A DNA stretch of 19,793 nucleotides from Caldilineae bacterium (GTDB lineage: Bacteria > Chloroflexota > Anaerolineae > J102): the NCBI GenBank assembly GCA_011176555.1, contig DUEF01000070.1, positions 1 through 19,793 on the forward strand, written 5' to 3'. Under the pieces are notes generated by a model that saw only the letters and a list, made by a program, of their open reading frames with translations, was not told where the DNA came from and made no database searches. A program made the translations under genes and the position numbers. Below, piece after piece: positions 7,215 through 14,722 of the stretch. Numbering within the stretch: position 1 is the stretch's first letter; every line of letters begins with the position of its first letter.

Positions 7215-9164
7215 AACGCAAATTGGTCTAGAAACAACATTTTTGTCTATTTACTCATCTTGGTGGCTGCCGCCGCCCTCTTTTTGAGCGTCTTTCAATC
7301 GTCTGACGCCCGGCCTGAGGAGGTGGATGTCACTTCCATCGCTCGCGCCATCCAGGAGGGCTCTGTCGAATCCATTGTCGTGAATGGCGACGATGTGGAA
7401 GTCACCATGCGGGATGGCGACATTGTTCGCACCAGGAAGGACGAAGATATCAGCTTCCTGGAAACGCTGGAATCGTTGGGCGTCTCTGCCACAGACATCG
7501 AGAGCGTCGAAATCACAGTCGATTCTCCCGGCCAGGCCGGTAACTGGCTAACGCTGCTCACCAGTATTGGTCCCCTGCTTTTCGTGGGCGCTCTGTTGTT
7601 CCTGCTCATGCGCCAAGCCCAGGGGTCGAATAGCCAGGCCATGAGCTTTGGCAAAAGCAAAGCGAAAGTGCAGGCCGCCGACAAGCCCACTGTCACCTTT
7701 GACGATGTGGCCGGTTGCGACGAAGCCAAGGTCGAATTGGCTGAGGTGGTCGAGTTTTTGAAGGAGCCGGAAAAGTTCGCTTCGTTGGGCGCGCGCATTC
7801 CCAAGGGCGTGCTCATGGTCGGGCACCCCGGTACGGGCAAGACGCTTATGGCCAAAGCGGTGGCCGGTGAGGCGGGCGTCCCCTTTTTCACAATCTCCGG
7901 TTCCGAATTTGTAGAGATGTTTGTGGGCGTTGGCGCCAGCCGCGTGCGTGACTTGTTCGAGCAGGCCAAACGCAACAGCCCCTGTATCGTTTTCATCGAC
8001 GAGATCGATGCGGTTGGACGGCATCGCGGCGCGGGGCTGGGCGGTAGTCATGACGAGCGGGAACAGACGCTGAACCAGATCCTGGTGGAGATGGACGGCT
8101 TCGACACCGACACCAACGTCATCATCATCGCCGCCACCAACCGGCCAGACATTCTCGACCCCGCTCTCCTGCGTCCTGGCCGTTTCGACCGCCGGGTGGT
8201 GCTCGATAAACCAGATGTGCGCGGCCGCCGCGCTATTTTCGATATTCACGTCAAAGGTAAGCCTCTGGCTAATGACATCGATTTGGATATTCTGGCGCGC
8301 GCCACTCCTGGATTCGCTGGCGCCGATATCGAAAACGTGGTCAACGAAGCCGCCATCCTCGCTGCCCGTCGCAACAAGCGCACCATTGGCATGAGTGAAT
8401 TCGAAGAAGCGGTGGAGCGCGTGGCGCTGGGCGGGCCGGAGCGCAGAAGTCGGGTGCTGAGCGAAAACCGTAAGCGCTTGACTGCATACCATGAAGCCGG
8501 TCACGCCGTGGTGGCGAAGATGCTCGATTCGGAGAATACGCTGCAAAAGGTGACGATTATTCCCCGCGGACAGGCGGCGGGTTACGCCTGGCAGGTTCCT
8601 GAAGAAGAAAAGACGCTGTACAGCAAAGAGGATTTCATGGCCCGCATCGCGGTGGCGCTTGGAGGCCGCATCGCCGAGGAAATCGTGTTCGGTGATATCT
8701 CCAGCGGCGCCAGTTCGGACCTGGAGCAGGTGACCCGCATCGCCCGGGACATGGTCACGCGTTATGGCATGAGCGAGAAGTTGGGCCCGATGGTGTTTGG
8801 CAGGAAGGAAGAGATGGTCTTCCTGGGGCGGGAGATCAGCGAACAGCGGAACTACAGCGAAGAGGTGGCGGAAGAGATCGATCGGGAAGTGCGCAAGATC
8901 GTCGATGAAGGATACGAGATGGCGAGAGCGGCCCTGGAAGACCGCCGAGATCTATTGGACCTGGTGGCTCAGGCTTTGCTCGACCAGGAGACGCTCACGC
9001 GAGATGAATTGAAGTCTCTATTCGATACGGGGGCGCTGCCTTCTGATGTCCCCAAGACGCCATCGTCGTTTTCCAGACCCGCTCAGCAGTCTAAACCCGC
9101 CCGTCGTCCTGACTCCGCCCCCCAACAGGGCCCGGCCACACCTCCCAGCCCCGCACCGGCTTAG
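7212..9164 (+). CDS. ftsH: ATP-dependent zinc metalloprotease FtsH
   Basis: A 650-residue membrane-anchored AAA+ protease that degrades misfolded membrane proteins and short-lived regulators as a hexamer. Order: cytoplasmic N-terminus, membrane segment 1 (about 10-28), extracytoplasmic domain (30-111), membrane segment 2 (112-133), AAA+ domain and peptidase domain. Walker A is GHPGTGKT (204-211; the usual second residue is Pro), Walker B is IVFIDEID (259-266), and the second region of homology is ATNRPDILDPALLRPGRFDR (308-327) with its arginine fingers. The zinc site is HEAGH (427-431) plus D503 in SSDLEQ. A proline/serine-rich tail of about 40 residues ends the protein. GTG start at 7212 is fixed by GGAGG six bases upstream. 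It has its own extended -10 promoter and is divergent from the VanZ-like gene. Confidence 0.97.
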   Translation: MNANWSRNNIFVYLLILVAAAALFLSVFQSSDARPEEVDVTSIARAIQEGSVESIVVNGDDVEVTMRDGDIVRTRKDEDISFLETLESLGVSATDIESVEITVDSPGQAGNWLTLLTSIGPLLFVGALLFLLMRQAQGSNSQAMSFGKSKAKVQAADKPTVTFDDVAGCDEAKVELAEVVEFLKEPEKFASLGARIPKGVLMVGHPGTGKTLMAKAVAGEAGVPFFTISGSEFVEMFVGVGASRVRDLFEQAKRNSPCIVFIDEIDAVGRHRGAGLGGSHDEREQTLNQILVEMDGFDTDTNVIIIAATNRPDILDPALLRPGRFDRRVVLDKPDVRGRRAIFDIHVKGKPLANDIDLDILARATPGFAGADIENVVNEAAILAARRNKRTIGMSEFEEAVERVALGGPERRSRVLSENRKRLTAYHEAGHAVVAKMLDSENTLQKVTIIPRGQAAGYAWQVPEEEKTLYSKEDFMARIAVALGGRIAEEIVFGDISSGASSDLEQVTRIARDMVTRYGMSEKLGPMVFGRKEEMVFLGREISEQRNYSEEVAEEIDREVRKIVDEGYEMARAALEDRRDLLDLVAQALLDQETLTRDELKSLFDTGALPSDVPKTPSSFSRPAQQSKPARRPDSAPQQGPATPPSPAPA

Positions 9165-9221
9165 CTCAAGCACAGTTGTGCTCTGCGGAATATCCAACAA
9201 CAAAGATCGGAAGTAAAAAAG

Positions 9222-9249
9222 AAGGCCGGGACAGAAACATCCCGGCCTT
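9222..9249. terminator. Strong terminator hairpin between convergent ftsH and subtilase genes
   Basis: A perfect 10-bp stem, AAGGCCGGGA (9222-9231) and TCCCGGCCTT (9240-9249), with an 8-nt loop. Read on the minus strand it is followed by CTTTTTTAC, making it a good intrinsic terminator for the subtilase gene; on the plus strand the T-content after it is weaker. It probably serves both genes. Confidence 0.75.
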
Positions 9250-9268
9250 GCTTGTGTAAAAGTTGGGT

Positions 9269-9296
9269 GTAGGGGTGCGAGGGTTCACACCCCTAC
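9269..9296. repeat. Palindromic REP-like element
   Basis: GTAGGGGTG (9269-9277) and CACCCCTAC (9288-9296) form a perfect 9-bp stem with a 10-nt loop. It lies between the subtilase stop codon (9318-9320) and the terminator. The GTAGGGG/CCCCTAC type of palindrome is a familiar dispersed intergenic repeat in several bacterial groups; copy number here cannot be known from one window. Confidence 0.5.
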
Positions 9297-9317
9297 GTGA
9301 GGGGGGAATGGTCGAGA

Positions 9318-12300
9318 TTACTCGACGAAGTAGGTGACAACCAGCTTGGCGGGCGAGGCCTGCCAGGTCTCGAGGCTGTCGAAGACGATGCGACCAAAGG
9401 GACCGGTGGCGGAAATGGCCAGTTGACCGATGTGTTGATCCGCGGTGGCCTGAGCGCCAGCAGCATCCCAGGCAGTCACGTTGCCAATCACATCGAAGGT
9501 CACCATGCCCAAAGCGTCAGGCACTGCCACGGTAGCGCTGGGATTGTAGATCTGAGGAGCGTCGTCGTAAGTGACGGTCGTCGAGTCGAAGGGGTTGGTG
9601 TTTAGAACCGTCAGCTCCTTACCGAAGGCGCCAGACTGGGCAGTGGTCTTGACAGTCAGTTCGGCGCTAATGATCGACGCGCCTGCAGGTAAAGCGCTGC
9701 GATCGAAGGTGAGGAAGGCGTTGTCCAGGCCGCTGGTGCGCACAGTGAGATGTGTGGTGCTGTCATGGTTGGCGCCAGTGCTACCGCCACTAACCCAGGT
9801 GTCGGCCAGCAACGGTAGTTCGACCATGGCGGTCTCGGTGATCTCCAGGGCGTCGCTAACGAACGTGCCCACGTGCATGTAGCCATCGAACACATTCACG
9901 GCGTGCATGATGCTGCCGGTGGTGTTGTTGACCATGCCGGTGAAGCCGAAATCGGTCGTTTCGGTATTGGCGAGCGCGCCTTCCCAGAGGATGCCGATCA
10001 CGTCTTCCGCGGCCGTGGCGTCGCTCAGGGCGGTGGGCGCTTCCAGGCCGAGGCGAGCGAGTAAATCGGCGGCCTGCATGGCGGTGAGCGGGGTGGCGTT
10101 GTAGGCGCTGCCGTCCACGTACGTCACTTCAGCATCCAGCCAGAGGATGGCGGAGCCATCGGCTATGTCTGCGCCGAAGTTGTGCAGGTTGACGTCCACG
10201 TCTACGGTGTCACCGTACACGAGCGGATCGGCGGAGGGCGTCTGAGTGACTGCGCCCTCGAGCACGCCTTCTTCGACGGTGACGGTGGCGCTGGCCTTGT
10301 CCATGGCCATACCCTTGTTGACAACCGCCTCGTTCATGGCTTCGCCTGCTTCTGTGGCGGTGGCCATGTAGGTGATGGTGTGGGTGGCGGCGCCGGCCTG
10401 GCCGTAAACGCCCAGGATGTCGTCGAGTGTAGGTGCATTGCCGACTTCGTTGCCAGCGCCATCGTTGAAGTACCAGTTGTCGCCGGCGCTAGCGTCAGCG
10501 TTTTCGGCGCCAACGGAGGAGCCGGCCATGGGGCCATTCAGCAAGCCGTAGGTGAAGGAGATGTCTTCGTAGTCTGTCTTTAGCCAGACTTGGAAGGTGA
10601 AAGCGGTGCCCTCTTCGCCCCAACGTTCGGCGTTCTCCCACTCGAAAACACGCCAGTTGTTGACGCCATCGGTGAGGTTAGCGGCATACCAGGTTCCGCC
10701 GCCTTCGCCGTCGCCGCCGTCCAGGTCAAAGTCCATCCACAAGGGGGCGATGACGTTGTTGGGAACGGCCGCGTTGGGGAATTGTTGCGGCTGCCATTGG
10801 ATGTCGTCGGTAGAGGCGCATCCGCCCATGACGAGGTAGCCGTTCGAGACCATACAAACGGTTTCGTAAGCTGTGCCCAGGTAGGAGACGGGATCGCCTG
10901 TGAAGTTGAAAGCAGCTTCGTCACAACCTGTGCAGCCGTCGAGAGGCGGTACGCCGATGCCAGCCAGAGAGAAGTAGCCGTATGGGAAGTCGCTGGGAGC
11001 GATCACCACTTCGTTGGCCGCGGGCGGCAGGACGCCTTCCCAGGTAATGACGCCGTCTGTCAGGGTGGCATCGCCGGTGATGCTGTCGGGATCGACAGTC
11101 ACATTGGCGGGGAGGGTGTCCGTCAGGGACAGGGCGGCTTCGGAATCGGAGTTGTTGGCCAACACGATCTCGTAACCGATCTCCTGGGTGGGGTAGACGG
11201 CATCGACATCAGCCATCTTGCTGATAGCGGGGGCATCGCCCATGATGCGTACGGGCTCGATGCCGACGGCGACGGGGTTGTCGGGGCTGCCCAACGCCAC
11301 CACGCCCAGGTATTCTTCGCCGGGGTCGATGGTGTGGTCCCAGGCAAATTTCATCATGTAGTCGTTGCCTGCGCTGATGGCGGCGGGAGCGTCCGTCACG
11401 GCGACGGATGCGTTCAGGTCTTTCATGCCTACATCGTAGACTTTGAGATCGTACGCGCCGCTACCGGCCCAGGCCTGAACTTGCACCAGGTAGTCGCCAG
11501 CGGGCATCACAGCCTGGACTTCTTCATCGGAACTGCCGCTAGTGCTGGAATCGATGAGTTCGTCGGGCGTGAACTCGCCATCGCCATTGGCGTCGTGGTA
11601 GAGGTAGAGGTCGGCGTCAGCGATCTCGGCGTTGCGGACCTGGAAGACCCACCACAGTTCGCCGCCAACAGTCGAGAAGGGCCAACATTCCTGGCCTTCG
11701 CCACAGAAGTCGGTGTCAGGATCCTGGTCGGGGTCTTGCACCAGAGGGCCACCCTCGAAGTAAACAGGATCAACCAGACCGGCGGCGTTGACCATGAAGG
11801 GATCGACATCGACGCCACTGTTGAGTTCGAAGGGAACCATGTCCTTATCGAACTGAGTCGTCAGGCCAGTGAGAGAAGTCCAGGTGGCGGGGACGTTCCA
11901 GAAAGCAATGGGCATGTGGATGGTGTGCGGGCCATGGCTCAGGTAGAGATGGGCGAAGTATAGACCTTCCGGCACGCCGACGGCGTCGACGCTCACTGTG
12001 AAAGTGGCTTCGCTGTTGGCGGGCACAACCAGCGGGTCGGGCGAGACTGTCACGGTCACGCCGTCAGGGGCGTCGACGGAGACTTCCCACGTGCTTTCCG
12101 CGTCCATCAGGCTGGTGGCGGTGCGAGTGATAGTGGCGCGACCGGCGATGCTACCGAAGCCAAGGCTGGGCAGGTTCATGTTGGCGGGATCCGCCTCACC
12201 GACCATGTAGTCGTCGACGGTCATATCGAAGACCAGACCGGGATCGTTGGCCTTGTTCAGGTCGATGCGGCCAGCGCCCAGGTCAAAGGGATCGGCGGGG

Positions 12301-14258
12301 GTGACGCCATCTTCTTTGACGACGGCGGTGAGGGCGGTGGTCATCAGGGCCGATTGGATCTCGGCGGGTGACCAATCGGGATGAACGGCCTTGAGCAGGG
12401 CGCCTGCGCCAGCCACGTGCGGGCTGGACATGGATGTGCCCTGGATGCTCTGGAACAGTTCGCCCTGTGCGCCTGCGCCGTCGTGTTCAGGTGAAGCGCC
12501 GGCCAGGATCTGCACGCCAGGAGCGGTGACATCGGGCTTGATCACAGCCATGACGGGGCCGTTGGGGCCGCGCGAGCTGAAGGAGGCCATCATGTCGGGG
12601 ATGACGCGAGGGTCTTCGGGGCCGTATGTTGCCATGCCCTGGGTGAAGCTAACGGTCACTTCGCCGGGGTGGGCGACGATATAGTCTTTAATCTGCTGGC
12701 CGATGTCGTTTTCGACATGGACGGCGGGGATGATGTAATTGTCGGTGGCCAGGCCTTGCTGCACAGGATTGTACAGAATGACGCCGCCGCCGCCGCCAGC
12801 AGCGACATAATCGCCGCGCAGAACGCGGGCGATCTGGCCGCGCTTACAGAGGACGACATCGGTGGCTGCAAAGGTGCCGGGGTTGAAGGGATTCAGACAG
12901 AGGCCGGAATCATCGCCGGTGCTGTCGGGGATGCCTTCGGCATCGACCAGGTTGAAGTCGGTGACGCCGGCAGTGATAGAAGCGCCGTAAAGGCCGGTGG
13001 GAGCTTCGCCTGGACCGCTTAGGGTGATGTCACTAATGAAGTGGCGGTTGCTGGTGCTGGCGCCAACGGTGGCGATCCAGGGGGCATTGCCGGGCGAGCC
13101 GACGGTGTCGGGGCCGGGGCCGCTGTTACCGGCGGAGGTGGCGACGAAGACGCCAGCCGCGCGGGCGTTCAGGAAGGCCAGGCTGTCGGCGTCGTCCCAG
13201 GGGTTGGAAGCGCCGCCGCCGATGGAGTAGTTGATCACGTCCACGCCGTCAGCGACAGCTTTGTCGATGGCGGCGACCAGATCAGAACCGTATCCGCCCA
13301 GAGGGCCGAGGGCCTTGTACATGGCGACATGCGCGCGCGGGGCGATGCCGCTTACCGTGCCGCGGTCAACGCCCAAGAGGGTGACGGGCACATCTTCGTT
13401 GCCGGCAGAGGTCGAAGCTGTATGCGTACCGTGTCCATCGTCATCACGACCGGAGAGGAAGAGGCCGTCGTATCCGCCGCCAACAGTGACGTAAGTGTCC
13501 AGGAAGTACTGGACGCCGATCAGTTTGTTGGTGCAGGTGTAATCGGCAGTGCCGTCGGCCGGCGGGGTGCATTCGCCACCCCAATCAGCAGGGGGGGCAG
13601 GGTAGCTGCCATCATCGGCAAAGGAAGGATGTTCGGGCCAGATGCCGGTGTCGACGACGCCAACGATGACGCCTTCGCCTTTGGTTCCCACATCAACGCC
13701 AGCAGCGCTGCCATCCCATACATTGACGGCGCCAATGAAGTCAGGCGTGACGTCGGTGTCGGGATAGCGCATTTTGTCGGCGAGGACGGCGGTCACGCCG
13801 GGCATTTTGGCGACGCTGGCGGCTTCGTCGGCCGTCATGATGGCGGCGACGCCGTTGAGGGTGTATTGGTAAGTGTGAACCACTTCGGCCGAGCTGGCGA
13901 TGGATTGCAGGCTGGCAATGAACTGATCTTGCTGGGCCGCCAGATAATCGGCGTAAGCGATGCTTGATGCGTTGCTGGCATCCAACTTGGTTTCGCCCGT
14001 GGCGGTGGGGCTGGTGGCTGGTAAGCCTGCAATGCCGCCCTTGTAGGTGGCGACAGGGGCTCCATCCAGGAGGATGATGTAGGGCCAACGTTCGGCGTTG
14101 CGGTTGGTTTCCAACGTGGTTGTGCTGAGTTGGGATGTAGCCGAAAGATCATCGCTTGCCGAAGGTGCGGCTGGCGCAGCGCCAACCGGGGCGACGGCGA
14201 CAATGAGCATGGCTACCAAAAGCGTGATGCCCAAAATTGTAGGAAGTTTTTTTCTCAC
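9318..14258 (-). CDS. Large secreted subtilisin-like (S8) protease with PA, DUF11, nidogen-like and DNRLRE modules
   Basis: A 1646-residue exported serine protease. A signal peptide (residues 1-27: KK, hydrophobic core, VGA) is followed by an I9-type propeptide (about 58-165) and the S8 catalytic domain. Catalytic residues are D203 in VVDTG, H276 in GHGTH, N378 in SAGNSG and S609 in GTSMSSPH. A PA domain (about 430-545) sits between His and Ser. Downstream are a Fn3-like region, a prepeptidase-like domain with a calcium-loop motif (DANGDGEF, from 889), a DUF11 repeat split by a nidogen-like insert (about 1083-1292), a TQTPSADP domain (from 1338) and a C-terminal DNRLRE/CBM96-like domain (from about 1485). 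Start: GTG at 14258 behind AAGGAG with nine-base spacing; the frame is open to 14372 but that extension lacks signal features. No LPxTG anchor is present. The substrate is unknown; all catalytic residues are intact. Confidence 0.92.
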   Translation of the reverse strand: MRKKLPTILGITLLVAMLIVAVAPVGAAPAAPSASDDLSATSQLSTTTLETNRNAERWPYIILLDGAPVATYKGGIAGLPATSPTATGETKLDASNASSIAYADYLAAQQDQFIASLQSIASSAEVVHTYQYTLNGVAAIMTADEAASVAKMPGVTAVLADKMRYPDTDVTPDFIGAVNVWDGSAAGVDVGTKGEGVIVGVVDTGIWPEHPSFADDGSYPAPPADWGGECTPPADGTADYTCTNKLIGVQYFLDTYVTVGGGYDGLFLSGRDDDGHGTHTASTSAGNEDVPVTLLGVDRGTVSGIAPRAHVAMYKALGPLGGYGSDLVAAIDKAVADGVDVINYSIGGGASNPWDDADSLAFLNARAAGVFVATSAGNSGPGPDTVGSPGNAPWIATVGASTSNRHFISDITLSGPGEAPTGLYGASITAGVTDFNLVDAEGIPDSTGDDSGLCLNPFNPGTFAATDVVLCKRGQIARVLRGDYVAAGGGGGVILYNPVQQGLATDNYIIPAVHVENDIGQQIKDYIVAHPGEVTVSFTQGMATYGPEDPRVIPDMMASFSSRGPNGPVMAVIKPDVTAPGVQILAGASPEHDGAGAQGELFQSIQGTSMSSPHVAGAGALLKAVHPDWSPAEIQSALMTTALTAVVKEDGVTPADPFDLGAGRIDLNKANDPGLVFDMTVDDYMVGEADPANMNLPSLGFGSIAGRATITRTATSLMDAESTWEVSVDAPDGVTVTVSPDPLVVPANSEATFTVSVDAVGVPEGLYFAHLYLSHGPHTIHMPIAFWNVPATWTSLTGLTTQFDKDMVPFELNSGVDVDPFMVNAAGLVDPVYFEGGPLVQDPDQDPDTDFCGEGQECWPFSTVGGELWWVFQVRNAEIADADLYLYHDANGDGEFTPDELIDSSTSGSSDEEVQAVMPAGDYLVQVQAWAGSGAYDLKVYDVGMKDLNASVAVTDAPAAISAGNDYMMKFAWDHTIDPGEEYLGVVALGSPDNPVAVGIEPVRIMGDAPAISKMADVDAVYPTQEIGYEIVLANNSDSEAALSLTDTLPANVTVDPDSITGDATLTDGVITWEGVLPPAANEVVIAPSDFPYGYFSLAGIGVPPLDGCTGCDEAAFNFTGDPVSYLGTAYETVCMVSNGYLVMGGCASTDDIQWQPQQFPNAAVPNNVIAPLWMDFDLDGGDGEGGGTWYAANLTDGVNNWRVFEWENAERWGEEGTAFTFQVWLKTDYEDISFTYGLLNGPMAGSSVGAENADASAGDNWYFNDGAGNEVGNAPTLDDILGVYGQAGAATHTITYMATATEAGEAMNEAVVNKGMAMDKASATVTVEEGVLEGAVTQTPSADPLVYGDTVDVDVNLHNFGADIADGSAILWLDAEVTYVDGSAYNATPLTAMQAADLLARLGLEAPTALSDATAAEDVIGILWEGALANTETTDFGFTGMVNNTTGSIMHAVNVFDGYMHVGTFVSDALEITETAMVELPLLADTWVSGGSTGANHDSTTHLTVRTSGLDNAFLTFDRSALPAGASIISAELTVKTTAQSGAFGKELTVLNTNPFDSTTVTYDDAPQIYNPSATVAVPDALGMVTFDVIGNVTAWDAAGAQATADQHIGQLAISATGPFGRIVFDSLETWQASPAKLVVTYFVE

Positions 14259-14354
14259 TGATTCGTTCTCCTTGGTTGAGTTGGAGGAAAGAGAGGTTGG
14301 GGGGAAACCGACGTAATTTGCAATAGGCGTGCTCCGTGGTGTGTGTTTGGAGAT

Positions 14355-14398
14355 AAAAAAAGGGCATAGCACAGCACCTAAGTGCGGGCTACACCCTT
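14355..14398 (-). terminator. Intrinsic terminator inside the subtilase 5' leader
   Basis: On the minus strand, AAGGGTGTAGC (14398-14388) pairs with GCTATGCCCTT (14370-14360) over 11 positions, two of them G-T wobbles. An inner GCAC-TTAG-GTGC hairpin lies at 14385-14374. The stem runs straight into a T-tract (complement of 14361-14355). It ends about 97 nt before the GTG start and about 320 bp after the M6 stop, so it fits a leader attenuator better than an M6 terminator. Confidence 0.7.
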
Positions 14399-14410
14399 AG
14401 AAAACAAGTT

Positions 14411-14579
14411 CAGTCTGGAATCACTGTGCGCTGCAACGGCTAACCATGCAAGGTGCGCGTCCAGACTGCTTTCGGTGGGATAGAATTCTGATGTGCGGTT
14501 CAATGGCAAGCTCTATCGTATCCAAGTTTTTTGGCAGAACGTCGTCCCACCCAGATCACATCTTTGGTTGGGCAGACCG
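14411..14579 (-). ncRNA. Structured 5' leader RNA of the subtilase gene (candidate cis-regulatory element)
   Basis: This is the predicted untranslated leader between the transcription start (near 14579) and the terminator at 14355-14398. Visible pairings on the minus strand are GGTGGGA (near 14550-14544) with TCCCACC (about 14481-14475), GATAGA with TCTATC inside it, and CAGTCTGGA (14468-14460) with TCCAGACTG (14419-14411). The last stem encloses GCGC/GCGC and TGCA/TGCA inner pairs. Together they suggest a multi-stem fold upstream of a terminator, as in riboswitches or protein-binding leaders. It does not match a riboswitch class I can recognise (no cobalamin, T-box, TPP or GEMM signature seen). 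The function is inferred from layout only. Confidence 0.4.
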
Positions 14580-14585
14580 TGAAGC

Positions 14586-14614
14586 ATTCTAAGAAATATT
14601 CGGACGCATGTCAA
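14586..14614 (-). promoter_or_regulatory. Strong sigma-70-type promoter of the subtilase gene
   Basis: On the minus strand: perfect TTGACA (14614-14609), 17-bp spacer, TAGAAT (14591-14586, five of six). Predicted start near 14579, giving a leader of about 320 nt before the GTG at 14258. It begins 24 bp beyond the M6 terminator hairpin. Confidence 0.7.
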
Positions 14615-14638
14615 ATCCATTGATGTCAGGCCACGCGA

Positions 14639-14668
14639 CAGGGCCTGGGCGATAGCACCCAGGCCCTG
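14639..14668. terminator. Terminator-like hairpin after the M6 protease gene
   Basis: An 11-bp perfect stem: CAGGGCCTGGG (14639-14649) and CCCAGGCCCTG (14658-14668) with an 8-nt loop, 55 bp beyond the M6 stop. It has no strong T-run on the minus strand. It is homologous in length and sequence to the hairpin at 19244-19273, with a compensatory C-G to T-A pair change. A smaller stem, GAGGAT/ATCCTC, lies at 14692-14708. Confidence 0.55.
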
Positions 14669-14722
14669 ATTTTGAGAGGTGTCAGACACGCGAGGATCAG
14701 TCATCCTCACGCTCTGTCGGGG

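Noticed and set aside
10590..11963. Long open frame of 457 codons on the plus strand opposite the subtilase gene
   Set aside because: It is a shadow of a GC-rich gene: composition is Val/Gly/Asp/His-rich without recognisable motifs, and the opposite frame has intact S8, DUF11 and DNRLRE domains. The same applies to 13041-13967.
14259..14372. N-terminal extension of the subtilase frame
   Set aside because: It would put 38 residues before the signal peptide and overlap the leader terminator; GTG at 14258 has AAGGAG.
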